Shown in pieces: positions 1 through 6,589 of a stretch of DNA of 8,691 nt. Source of the DNA: Gemmatimonadota bacterium (GTDB taxonomy: Bacteria > Gemmatimonadota > Gemmatimonadetes > Gemmatimonadales > GWC2-71-9); NCBI GenBank assembly GCA_025361465.1, contig JANYAG010000174.1, positions 1 through 8,691 on the forward strand, read 5' to 3'. Position 1 is the first letter of the stretch, and every line of letters starts with the position of its first letter. The notes under the pieces were generated by a model that made no database searches, was not told where the DNA came from, and worked only from the letters and a program-made list of their open reading frames with translations. A program made the position numbers and the translations under genes.

Positions 1-97
1 CTACGGCACTCCCCGCGAACCAGACCGACATTCCCAGCAACTCTGCGGTGGCGAGCAGTGCGAGCTGCCGCCACCGCTGTGCCGGGTCGCTGATCAC
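1..97 (-). CDS. MFS transporter, N-terminal fragment (runs off left edge)
   Basis: The minus-strand frame opens with a GTG at 97-95 whose last two bases plus the next form the TGA stop of the upstream aspA gene (GTGA overlap), and stays open to the window edge for 32 codons. The visible peptide begins MISDPAQRWRQLALLATAEL and continues through LLGMSVWFAGSAV, a basic N-terminus followed by a hydrophobic first transmembrane helix. The 'ATAELLGMSxWF' pattern is what I associate with the first helix of major facilitator superfamily permeases. The substrate cannot be inferred from this fragment. The overlapping start implies translational coupling to aspA, so a dicarboxylate or amino-acid carrier is conceivable, but that is inference. 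I see no strong Shine-Dalgarno beyond a G-rich stretch within the end of aspA. Confidence 0.62.
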   Translation of the reverse strand, partial: MISDPAQRWRQLALLATAELLGMSVWFAGSAV

Positions 98-1515
98 CCG
101 CCCGCCGGTATGCCCTTGCCGCCACCAGGGACGCCGAGTTCCGTCATCGCCCGCAAGTCCAGCACCTCGTCGCGTTCCTTGCCGACCAGCAGGTTCTTCT
201 TGATGACGAGTTCCTTCACCGTCAGGCCGGTCGCGATGGCTTCCTTGGCGAGCTTGGCCGCGGCGGCATAGCCGATCTTCGGTGCCAGCGCGGTGACCAG
301 TGCCGGACTCTGCTCCAGCCAGAAGGCGCAGCGCGCTTCGTCCGCCTCAATCCCGCGGATGCACCGTTCGTCAAAGACCCGCACCGCATTGGCGACGATA
401 TCGAGGCAGAACACGATATTGTGCGTGATGACGGGCATCATCACGTTGAGCTCCAGTTGACCCGCCTTGGAGGCCATCGCCACCGTCGTGTCCAGCCCGA
501 TGGCCTGGTAGCACACCTGATTGACCATTTCGGCAATCGAGGGATTGACCTTCCCCGGCATGATGCTCGAGCCGGGCTGCACGGCCGGCAGCAGGATTTC
601 CGCGAGCCCGGTGCGCGGCCCGGACGCCAGCAGCCGGATATCGTCGGCGATCTTGCAGAGGTCCATCACGAACGCACGACAGGCGCCACTGAAGGTCGCG
701 ACGTCTCCCATCGATTGCATCAGCTGGATGCGATCCTCGGCCACTTCGAGCGGGAGGCCGGTCGCGGCGCGAAGATGCTTCACCATCAGCGCGGGATACT
801 CCGGTTCGGCGTTGATGCCGGTGCCGACCGCGGTCCCCCCGATGTTCATCGCCTGCAACCAGGTCGCCGCCTGAACGAGCTTGAGGCGGTGTCGCGCCAC
901 CGTGTGCCCGTAAGCCGTGAATTCCTGCCCGAGGCGGATGGGGGTCGCGTCCTGCAAGTGGGTTCGGCCCGACTTCAGGACGTGGTCGAACTCTTGTCCC
1001 TTGGCGAGCAGGCTGGCGGAGAGCCCATCGATCGCCGTGAGGAGCCGCGGCAGGGTGGCCAGCGTGGCCAATCGCATCGCCGTGGGGATCACGTCGTTGG
1101 TGGACTGCGCCATGTTGACGTCGTCGTTGGGATGCACCGGTGCGTAGCTGCCGAGCGGCTGGCCGAGCAGCTGGTTGGCGCGGTTGGCCAGCACCTCGTT
1201 GCAGTTCATGTTGTGCGACGTCCCGGCCCCGGCCTGATATGGATCGACGACGAACTGCTCGCGATGCTTCCCGGCAAGCACCTCGTCGGCCGCGGCGATG
1301 ATCGCATCGGCGAGCTTGGGATCGAGCCGGCCGCTCTCCTTGTGGGTCAGGGCCGCGGCGCGCTTGATGTGCACCACCGCCTCGACGAAGGCGGGCAACG
1401 GACGCAGGCCGGAGATCGGAAAATTCTCGACCGCACGGAGGGTCTGGATGCCGTAGAGGGCCTCGGCGGGAACCTGCTTGTCGCCAAGCGGGTCCTTCTC
1501 AGTTCGGAAAGTCAT
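94..1515 (-). CDS. aspA: Aspartate ammonia-lyase (aspartase)
   Basis: A 473-aa member of the fumarase/aspartase superfamily, predicted to convert L-aspartate reversibly to fumarate and ammonia in the cytoplasm as a homotetramer. The superfamily signature GSSIMPGKVNP lies at residues 315-325, with the catalytic-loop serine S316, K322 and N324. The substrate-binding blocks are GAGTSHNMN (96-104), QSTND (137-141) and GRTHLQD (183-189, with T185 and H186). I call it aspartase and not class II fumarase because it has GTS instead of the GTQSN of FumC and QSTND instead of QSSND, and because its N-terminus (VPAEALYGIQTLRAVENFPISG, in pieces) follows aspartases. The length fits the family (about 470). 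The ATG at 1515 has TGAGGAA at 1527-1533, 11 bases upstream, slightly far. A 63-base gap separates it from the MBL gene. The stop overlaps the GTG of the MFS gene. A fumarase assignment is the main alternative. Confidence 0.88.
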   Translation of the reverse strand: MTFRTEKDPLGDKQVPAEALYGIQTLRAVENFPISGLRPLPAFVEAVVHIKRAAALTHKESGRLDPKLADAIIAAADEVLAGKHREQFVVDPYQAGAGTSHNMNCNEVLANRANQLLGQPLGSYAPVHPNDDVNMAQSTNDVIPTAMRLATLATLPRLLTAIDGLSASLLAKGQEFDHVLKSGRTHLQDATPIRLGQEFTAYGHTVARHRLKLVQAATWLQAMNIGGTAVGTGINAEPEYPALMVKHLRAATGLPLEVAEDRIQLMQSMGDVATFSGACRAFVMDLCKIADDIRLLASGPRTGLAEILLPAVQPGSSIMPGKVNPSIAEMVNQVCYQAIGLDTTVAMASKAGQLELNVMMPVITHNIVFCLDIVANAVRVFDERCIRGIEADEARCAFWLEQSPALVTALAPKIGYAAAAKLAKEAIATGLTVKELVIKKNLLVGKERDEVLDLRAMTELGVPGGGKGIPAGG

Positions 1516-1578
1516 GGGATCACGCGTTCCTCAGGACCGGGTCACGACGTTCGGGGGCGGGCACGGCCGGAAAGGTAA

Positions 1579-2214
1579 TCAGCGCTGCAGGTAGGGGTTG
1601 GCGCGTCGTTCGCGGCCGATGGTGGTCTCCGGGCCGTGCCCGGGAAGCACGCGGGTGTCATCTGCGAGCGTCAGCAGCTGCTCGTCGATGCTGCGAACGA
1701 GGGTGGCCGTGTCGCCGCCGGGAAGGTCGGTGCGACCGACCGAGTCATTGAACAGCACATCGCCGGAAAGACAGAGCCCGTGGCCGATGAACGCAACGTG
1801 CCCGGGTGAATGCCCGGGCACGTGACGCACTTCGAATCGCCAGGGGCCGACCGAGAGGACCTCTCCGTGCCAGCACTCGTCATCCGGGGGGGCGAGCTGC
1901 GGAAACGCGGTGATTCCGTAGTAGAGGGCCTGCTCACGCGACCGGTCGTACCAGGCGCGATCGAGCGCGTGGAGGAGGACCCGGGCGTGGGTCGCCGCGC
2001 GCACGTCGTCGACCCCCCACACATGATCAAGGTGGCCGTGCGTGAGCCAGATCGCCTGTACCTGCAGGTCACGATCGCGGATCTCGCGCAGGATGCGTGC
2101 GGACTCCTCGCCCGGGTCGACGACCACCGCTGCCCGGCTCGGGCCGTCCCACACCAGCCAGGTGTTCTCCTCGAACATCCCGTTGGCAATCCCGAGCACT
2201 TGTGGCGCGGTCAT
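1579..2214 (-). CDS. Metallo-beta-lactamase-fold hydrolase, glyoxalase II-like (GloC/YcbL type)
   Basis: A 211-aa cytoplasmic MBL-fold protein, predicted to be a binuclear-metal thioester hydrolase. The family signature is complete: THGHLDH at 58-64 (ligands H59, H61, D63, H64), H135 in the PGHSPGH stretch, D152 in LSGDVLF, and H193 in LPGHGPET. Length and layout match the single-domain YcbL/GloC group, which hydrolyses S-lactoylglutathione-type thioesters and lacks the extra C-terminal domain of classical GloB. The C-terminal ERRANPYL is also typical of that group. The true substrate is uncertain, since many organisms with this protein lack glutathione. The ATG lies 2 bases after the trxB stop (TGA-GC-ATG), so the two are almost certainly cotranscribed and probably translationally coupled, with GAAGG in the end of trxB as the likely ribosome site. 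The segment coding the H135 motif is a perfect DNA palindrome, listed separately. Confidence 0.88.
   Translation of the reverse strand: MTAPQVLGIANGMFEENTWLVWDGPSRAAVVVDPGEESARILREIRDRDLQVQAIWLTHGHLDHVWGVDDVRAATHARVLLHALDRAWYDRSREQALYYGITAFPQLAPPDDECWHGEVLSVGPWRFEVRHVPGHSPGHVAFIGHGLCLSGDVLFNDSVGRTDLPGGDTATLVRSIDEQLLTLADDTRVLPGHGPETTIGRERRANPYLQR
1796..1823. repeat. Perfect 11-bp inverted repeat inside the MBL gene
   Basis: ACGTGCCCGGG (1796-1806) and its exact reverse complement CCCGGGCACGT (1813-1823) flank a 6-base spacer. On the coding (minus) strand this spells the peptide HVPGHSPGHV (residues 131-140), which includes metal ligand H135 and reads nearly the same in both directions. The conserved protein motif largely explains the symmetry, but the synonymous codons also match exactly, giving a very GC-rich potential mRNA hairpin. 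Confidence 0.75.
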
Positions 2215-2216
2215 GC

Positions 2217-3164
2217 TCAGCCCTTCGACTTCCGGGCCGTCAGGAACTTCTCGACTGCGATCGCCGCGGTGGTGGCATCACCGACCGCGGTGGTGACCTG
2301 TCGCGTGAGCTGGACCCGGAGGTCCCCGGCGGCAAACAGGCCGGGGATCGAAGTCTCCATTCGGTCGTTGGTGAGGATATATCCCGCCGGATCGTGCTCG
2401 AAGTGCTGCTGCACCAACCCGGTGTTGGGGGTGAAGCCAACGAAGATGAAGCCGCCGGTTACCGCTAATTGCGATCGCGCGCCGCTGACCGTGTTTTCGA
2501 GATCGAGATGCGTGAGTCCCCGTTCGGTGCCCACCATGGCGAGAACCTTCGTGTTCCAGACCACCTCGATCTTGGGGTTCGCCAAGGCACGCTCCTGCAC
2601 CAGCCTGGAGGCGCGGAACGCATCACGCCGATGCACGATGTACACCTTGGAGGCATAGCGCGTGGGGTAATCCGCCTCCTCGACCGCGGCATCACCGCCG
2701 CCGATCACGGCAATCGTGTCGCCCTTGAAGAACGCGCCATCACACACCGCGCAATACGAGACACCCTTGCCGGCGAATTCCAGCTCGCCTGGCACGCCGA
2801 GCCGGTTTGGCGTGCCGCCAGCCGTGAGGATGACCGCCGGGGCACGGAAGACGGTCCCGCTCGAACAGGTCACCGCGAAGAGGCCATCCTGGCCGCGCAC
2901 AATGGAGAGCACATCCTCGGTGCGGATATCCGCCCCAAAATGCACCGCGTGCTCGGTCATCTTTTCGGCCAGATCGGGCCCGAGAATCGAGATGAACCCG
3001 GGATAGTCCTCGATCTTCTCGGTATTGAGCAATTCGCCGCCGGTGAGCCCGCGCTCGAGCAGCACCGCTCGCAGCATGCCGCGGCCGCAGTACATGGCGG
3101 CACACAATCCGGCCGGGCCGCCGCCGACGATGATGACGTCAAAGGAAGTACTGGTGTCGTTCAT
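2217..3164 (-). CDS. trxB: Thioredoxin reductase (NADPH), FAD-dependent
   Basis: A 315-aa low-molecular-weight thioredoxin reductase. It transfers electrons from NADPH through FAD and a redox disulphide to thioredoxin in the cytoplasm. The FAD-binding GGGPAG is at residues 14-19, the active-site CAVC at 138-141 (followed by DG), the NADPH-binding GGGDAAVEEA at 155-164 with HRR at 178-180, and the C-terminal FAD motif is GLFAAGD. The frame is open upstream to 3236, but I chose the ATG at 3164: the Rossmann strand starts eight residues later, and the longer start would overlap the SDR gene by 29 bases. The ribosome site is weak (GGGATCCAGGA directly before ATG), and a GTG at 3185 is an alternative. 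Residue 167 is proline in EEADYPTRYASK, where I would expect leucine (YLTR); this could be natural or a base error. It follows the SDR gene by 43 bases and precedes the MBL gene by 2. Confidence 0.93.
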   Translation of the reverse strand: MNDTSTSFDVIIVGGGPAGLCAAMYCGRGMLRAVLLERGLTGGELLNTEKIEDYPGFISILGPDLAEKMTEHAVHFGADIRTEDVLSIVRGQDGLFAVTCSSGTVFRAPAVILTAGGTPNRLGVPGELEFAGKGVSYCAVCDGAFFKGDTIAVIGGGDAAVEEADYPTRYASKVYIVHRRDAFRASRLVQERALANPKIEVVWNTKVLAMVGTERGLTHLDLENTVSGARSQLAVTGGFIFVGFTPNTGLVQQHFEHDPAGYILTNDRMETSIPGLFAAGDLRVQLTRQVTTAVGDATTAAIAVEKFLTARKSKG

Positions 3165-3207
3165 TCCTGGATCCCGGCCCACCGGCCCACAAGAGAAGCC
3201 CAGCGAT

Positions 3208-3942
3208 TCATCGCCGAAGCAGGCGACCGCCGTCAACCACCAACGTTTCGCCGGTCACGAAATCACCACGCTCAAGAAGATAGAGGAGCGCACCAACGGC
3301 GTCGTCGGGCGTACCCAGCCGCTGCAGCGGTGTCGTCGCGCTCAGGAACTCGCGCTTCACCTCGTCGTGGTCGTCCGGCACCAGGACCGTGCCCGGCGCA
3401 ATGGCATTGACGGTGATCGTCGGTGCGAACGCCGCGGCAAGCACCTTGGTCAGCATCACGACACCGGCCTTGCTGATGGAATGGGCGGCGTAGTTCGGCC
3501 ACGGCTCCAGTCCGCCAAGGTCGGCGATGTTGACGATCTTGCCGCCAACCTTGGCCAGATGCGGCGCGGCCTGCTGGGCGAGAAAGAACGGTGCACGCAA
3601 GTTGAGATCGAGCACGGCATCCCACTGCGCGACGCTCGTCTCCGCCACGGCGAGGCGATCCATTACCGCCGCCGAGTTGACGAGGACGTCCAGGCGCCCG
3701 AACGCCCCGGCCACCCGCGACGGGAGCGCGAGCGCCACCGCGGCATCGCGAAGATCCCCGCCGAACGCCAGCGCCTCCGCGCCACCAGCCCGGATCGCTG
3801 CCACCACCGCCTCGGCATCCTCTGATGCGGAGCCGTAGTGGACGGCGACGCGCATGCCACGACCCGCCAGGGCGAGCGCAAATGCCCGCCCGAGGCGGCG
3901 GGCTCCGCCGGTGACAAGGGCGACCCGACCGGTGAGGTTCAA
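3208..3942 (-). CDS. Short-chain dehydrogenase/reductase, pteridine-reductase-like, with atypical Asp-His-Lys active site
   Basis: A 244-aa NAD(P)H-dependent oxidoreductase of the SDR family. The start is a TTG at 3942-3940 with GGAGGG at 3951-3956, 8 bases upstream. It overlaps the PHP stop codon as TTGA. An in-frame upstream start at 3993 would add 17 arginine-rich residues and is less likely. The cofactor motif TGGARRLG is at 11-18, H35-Y36 follow the second strand, NSAA is at 89-92 and the catalytic Asn is N114. The usual SDR Ser-Tyr-Lys triad is altered: D141 stands at the serine position, H154 at the tyrosine position and K158 is kept. The Asp, the TGxxxRLG loop and the 13/17-residue spacing match pteridine reductases (PTR1/FolM), where the set is Asp-Tyr-Lys. 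A role in pterin or folate reduction is therefore plausible but unproven. With His in place of Tyr it could have a different substrate or be catalytically weak. The C-terminus (GETLVVDGG) is typical of SDRs. Confidence 0.85.
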   Translation of the reverse strand: MNLTGRVALVTGGARRLGRAFALALAGRGMRVAVHYGSASEDAEAVVAAIRAGGAEALAFGGDLRDAAVALALPSRVAGAFGRLDVLVNSAAVMDRLAVAETSVAQWDAVLDLNLRAPFFLAQQAAPHLAKVGGKIVNIADLGGLEPWPNYAAHSISKAGVVMLTKVLAAAFAPTITVNAIAPGTVLVPDDHDEVKREFLSATTPLQRLGTPDDAVGALLYLLERGDFVTGETLVVDGGRLLRR

Positions 3943-4778
3943 GGCGCGCGCCCTCCGGCGGACGGCCGGGCGGCCTCGAGGTCTGCGAGCCACTCCTCGG
4001 GGACCGATTGCACGCCCAGCATCGCGTGCGCGGCCTCGGGTTGCATCTCGCCATGCCAGTCCGACCCACCCGTCCTGGCCAGCCCGAGTTTGGCAGCCAT
4101 CGCCGTGATGTTGGCGACCACCTCCCCGTCATGGCTGGGATGCCGCGTCTCGACGGCGTCGAGTCCTTCCGCCTGGAGCTGGGTGAGGACCGCGAGGGTG
4201 GCGCGATACCGCAGGTGCGCCGCCGACACGATCCCCCCGGTCGCGTGGACCAGTTGCGCCACGTCGGCAAAGGTCGGCAATCCCTTGTCGACATAGGCGG
4301 GACGGTTCTTGCCGATGTACCGGTCGAAGGCCTCCTGCACCGACTGCACGGCGCCGCCACTGAGCAGTGCCCGGGCGACATGCGGCCTTCCCACCGCGCC
4401 CCCGGCGGCCTCAAACAGGACTTCTTCGTAGGAGACCTTGATACCGAGCCCGACGAGGGCGGTGACCATGGCACGCGCGCGACGTTCCCGGTCGGCACGC
4501 GCGGCCGTCAGGAAACCCTCGATGGCCGGATTGCCTGCCGGAACGAAGAGCCCCAGGACGTGCATCTCCCCCCACTCCGCCGCGACCGAGAACTCGCATC
4601 CGCCGATGATGCGGACACCGAGGGCCCGTCCCGCCTCCTGTGCCTCGGCCAGCCCGGCGGTGGTATCGTGGTCGGTCAGGGCGATCGCAGAAAGATGCTT
4701 CTCCGCGGCAACGCGCACGACCTCCGACGGCGGGAGCAGTCCATCGGAGGCGGTCGAATGGCAATGGAGGTCGATCAC
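3939..4778 (-). CDS. PHP-domain phosphoesterase (RNase AM / 3',5'-nucleotide bisphosphate phosphatase-like, YciV family)
   Basis: A 279-aa cytoplasmic metal-dependent phosphoesterase. PHP motifs in order: DLHCHSTASDG (3-13, H5 and H7), TDHDTT (35-40, D36 and H37), GCEFS (60-64, E62), MHVLG (72-76, H73), an inserted segment with GRPHVARALL (130-139), AAH at 186-188, RHPSH (212-216) and GSDWHG (238-243). The inserted segment and the HPSH and GSDxHG blocks match the YciV/TrpH group, in which characterised members hydrolyse 3',5'-bisphosphonucleotides or act as a 5'-3' exoribonuclease on short RNA. One variation: AAHLRY stands where AHPxRY is common. The start is GTG at 4778, one base after the stop of the 90-aa gene, and it places the first metal motif at residue 3 as in relatives. 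The stop overlaps the SDR start. It is clearly not the histidinol phosphatase or DNA polymerase type of PHP protein. Confidence 0.87.
   Translation of the reverse strand: MIDLHCHSTASDGLLPPSEVVRVAAEKHLSAIALTDHDTTAGLAEAQEAGRALGVRIIGGCEFSVAAEWGEMHVLGLFVPAGNPAIEGFLTAARADRERRARAMVTALVGLGIKVSYEEVLFEAAGGAVGRPHVARALLSGGAVQSVQEAFDRYIGKNRPAYVDKGLPTFADVAQLVHATGGIVSAAHLRYRATLAVLTQLQAEGLDAVETRHPSHDGEVVANITAMAAKLGLARTGGSDWHGEMQPEAAHAMLGVQSVPEEWLADLEAARPSAGGRAP
3951..3956 (-). promoter_or_regulatory. Shine-Dalgarno site deciding the SDR TTG start
   Basis: GGAGGG on the minus strand lies inside the last codons of the PHP gene, 8 bases upstream of the TTG at 3942. It is among the strongest ribosome sites in the window, and it favours the short form of the SDR protein over the ATG at 3993. 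Confidence 0.7.
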
Positions 4779-4779
4779 C

Positions 4780-5052
4780 TCAGCTGGACCGCGAGTACGC
4801 GCCGTCCGGCGAAGTCCACGAGGGCTGCGCAGTGTCGAGCAGGTTCCCCAACGCGCGGTCGCTCATCTCCTCGATCGCGGCCTCGACGGCCTTGGCGCCG
4901 CGAGGGGAGAACCGCGCGAAGCGCCGCTCCCGGGTTCCGCTGCCCACGCGAACAAATTCCAGGGTGAGTTCATCCTGGTCATACTGGGTGCGGTGCCCGC
5001 TGTAGGTGACTTCCCACGCCCCGCCCTCGGCATCAGTAATGCATCGAGCCAT
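4780..5052 (-). CDS. Small uncharacterised protein (90 aa)
   Basis: I do not recognise this family. The ATG at 5052 has an excellent ribosome site (GGGAG at 5061-5065, 8 bases upstream) and fits between E2 (31 bases upstream) and PHP (1 base downstream), which argues that it is a real gene. An open frame continues upstream to 5226, but only as antisense-style low-quality sequence inside E2. The product begins MARCITDAEGGAWEVTYSGH and is soluble, with no signal peptide or membrane segment. The first half looks beta-rich (WEVTYSGH, LTLEFVRVG, RRFARFSP). The second half looks helical and acidic (AVEAAIEEMSDRALGNLLDTAQ), followed by a serine-rich tail. Such small beta-then-helix proteins are often lineage-specific accessory or regulatory proteins. 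Its place in the operon is the only clue to its role. Confidence 0.72.
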   Translation of the reverse strand: MARCITDAEGGAWEVTYSGHRTQYDQDELTLEFVRVGSGTRERRFARFSPRGAKAVEAAIEEMSDRALGNLLDTAQPSWTSPDGAYSRSS

Positions 5053-5083
5053 GTGTGTTTCTCCCAACTCAGTCGAAGAGGCG

Positions 5084-6469
5084 TCAGCCCGGCTGCTCGG
5101 GGAACCGCTGGAGCAGTTGCCGCAGGTCAGCGAGGAACCGGTCGGCATCGGCCCCATCAACAATCCGGTGATCGTAGGCGAGGCAGAGCATTCCCTTGGT
5201 GCGGATCGCCAGGGTGTCGCTGCCATCCGGCAGCGTCAGGACCGAGGCACGCTTCTCGATCGCCCCGACGGCGAGGATCGCGACCTGCGGCTGATTGATG
5301 ACCGGGGTGCCGACGAACGTGCCGAACCCACCAGGATTGGTGATCGTGAAGGTGCCCCGCTGGATGTCATCGCCCGTGAGGCGCTTGCCCCGGGCCCGCC
5401 CGGCCAGGTCTTCGATCGCCCGTGCGATCCCGAGGAGCGACAGTTCATCCGCATGCCGGATCACCGGGACGATCAGTCCCCAATCCAGCGCCACGGCCAT
5501 GCCGATGTTGATGTCGCGCCGATACACGGTGTTGTCACCCGAGACCGCGGCGTTGACCACCGGGTGCTTGCGCAGCGTATCGGCGACGGCCTTGATGATG
5601 AACGCCAGGTAGGTGAGGTTCACCCCGCGTTCGGCGAAACTCTCCTTGTACCGCCGGCGCAGCGCGGCCACGTGGGTGAAATCGATCTCGATCAGCGAGT
5701 TGACATGCGCCGATACGCGGCGTGACAACACCATGTGGTCGGCGGTCAGCTTGCGGATCTTGCTCCACGGCTCAATCCGGTCATCCTCCCAGACCGGAAT
5801 GGTCGTGCCCTCCGGGACTGACGGCAGCGCCGTCGGCACGGCCACCGGACGCGAGGCCGCCGGCGGCGTGGTGGGAGCGCGCTGGGGGCCACTTTCCAGA
5901 TAGCTGAGCACGTCATCCCTGGTCACACGGCCGGCAGCGCCGCTCCCCGGAATCGCCCCCAAGTCAAGCCCGTGATCTTCGACCATCTTCCGCACCAGCG
6001 GAGTCGACTTCCGCTGCAGTCGCTCTTCCGAGGAGCTTTGGGGGGCGGGGGTCGGGCCGGCCGCCGGTTGGCGTGGCGGTGCGGGTGGGGTGTCCGCCGG
6101 CCGGGCTGGGGCCGGGGTGGGAGCGGGCGGCGCCTTCGCGGCAGCGGGCTTCGCCGATTCGATCACTGGTGCCACTGCCTCCGGGCGCGCAGCTGCACTC
6201 GGCGCTGGCGCGGCGGCGGCCGCGGACGCATCGGTTTCAATGCGCGCCACGATGGTGCCCACGGCCACCGTCTGGCCTTCGGTCACCAGCACTTCAGCGA
6301 GCACGCCCGCATTCGGGGCGGGAATCTCGGCATCGACCTTGTCCGTCGAGATCTCGAAGATCGGCTCGTCGCGCTTGACGGGCTCGCCGAGCTTCTTGAT
6401 CCAGCGGGACATCGTCCCCTCGGTGATCGACTCCCCCATCTGCGGCATCAGCACATCGATCCGGGCCAT
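5084..6469 (-). CDS. 2-oxoacid dehydrogenase complex E2 (dihydrolipoamide acyltransferase)
   Basis: A 461-aa E2 subunit that carries acyl groups on a lipoyl arm and transfers them to CoA in the core of a pyruvate, 2-oxoglutarate or branched-chain 2-oxoacid dehydrogenase complex. Domains: one lipoyl domain (about 1-78, lipoyl lysine K44 in EISTDKVDAEIPAP); a flexible Ala/Pro linker (about 79-147); a peripheral subunit-binding domain (about 153-191, STPLVRKMVEDHGLDL onward); a second Pro/Ala linker (about 193-220); and the catalytic acyltransferase domain (about 232-456) with DHRIVDG at 433-439 (H434 and D438). The frame is open to 6583, but the ATG at 6469 has GAGGAG at 6477-6482 with a 7-base spacer and begins exactly at the lipoyl domain (MARIDVLMPQMGESI). 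No E1 or E3 gene is visible nearby, so the substrate is left open. Branched-chain or mixed specificity is common for this architecture. Confidence 0.9.
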   Translation of the reverse strand: MARIDVLMPQMGESITEGTMSRWIKKLGEPVKRDEPIFEISTDKVDAEIPAPNAGVLAEVLVTEGQTVAVGTIVARIETDASAAAAAPAPSAAARPEAVAPVIESAKPAAAKAPPAPTPAPARPADTPPAPPRQPAAGPTPAPQSSSEERLQRKSTPLVRKMVEDHGLDLGAIPGSGAAGRVTRDDVLSYLESGPQRAPTTPPAASRPVAVPTALPSVPEGTTIPVWEDDRIEPWSKIRKLTADHMVLSRRVSAHVNSLIEIDFTHVAALRRRYKESFAERGVNLTYLAFIIKAVADTLRKHPVVNAAVSGDNTVYRRDINIGMAVALDWGLIVPVIRHADELSLLGIARAIEDLAGRARGKRLTGDDIQRGTFTITNPGGFGTFVGTPVINQPQVAILAVGAIEKRASVLTLPDGSDTLAIRTKGMLCLAYDHRIVDGADADRFLADLRQLLQRFPEQPG

Positions 6470-6476
6470 CCTGGAA

Positions 6477-6482
6477 CTCCTC
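6477..6482 (-). promoter_or_regulatory. Shine-Dalgarno site of the E2 gene
   Basis: GAGGAG on the minus strand, 7 bases before the ATG at 6469. It settles the E2 start against the longer open frame reaching 6583. Confidence 0.75.
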
Positions 6483-6557
6483 GTAGAATCTCGGCGAAAG
6501 CTAGCAGGCCGGGGGCGCCGGGCCACTCGATGGCGGGGGCGGCAACAAGGCGGAAAC

Positions 6558-6589
6558 TTCGACTCCACCGTGGTAACGGTCAAGCCGAA
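6558..6589 (-). terminator. Imperfect 14-bp hairpin downstream of pit (terminator or E2 leader/operator)
   Basis: On the minus strand, TTCGGCTTGACCGT and ACGGTGGAGTCGAA flank a TACC loop. In RNA the stem has 11 Watson-Crick pairs, two G-U pairs and one G-G mismatch, with a perfect inner ACCGT/ACGGT. On the plus strand the two wobble pairs become mismatches, so the fold favours a minus-strand transcript. The stem begins about 30 bases after the pit stop and is followed by GTTTCCGCCTTGTTG, only mildly U-rich. A weak intrinsic terminator, an mRNA 3'-end stabiliser, or a protein-binding palindrome are all possible. Confidence 0.4.

Noticed and set aside
421..1578. 385-codon plus-strand frame antisense to aspA
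   Set aside because: Its composition is dominated by Arg, Gly and His without recognisable motifs, and it lies wholly opposite the strongly supported aspartase gene and its leader.
1516..1578. Possible promoter or terminator between the MBL gene and aspA
   Set aside because: The 63 bases show no convincing hairpin with T-tract and no -35/-10 pair, only the aspA ribosome site.
2469..3410. 313-codon plus-strand frame antisense to trxB and SDR
   Set aside because: A shadow of two real genes: it crosses their junction and shows no domain.
3272..4498. 408-codon minus-strand frame overlapping PHP and SDR in another phase
   Set aside because: The Arg, Pro, Ser and Cys-rich translation runs out of phase with both supported genes.
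4008..4967. 319-codon plus-strand frame antisense to the PHP gene
   Set aside because: It lies opposite a protein with complete PHP metal motifs, and its own sequence looks like reverse-complement noise.
6578..6583. TTGACC on the minus strand as a -35 promoter box for E2
   Set aside because: No hexamer resembling TATAAT stands 16-18 bases downstream, and the bases are part of the hairpin at 6558-6589. Kept only as a remark under the spacer.
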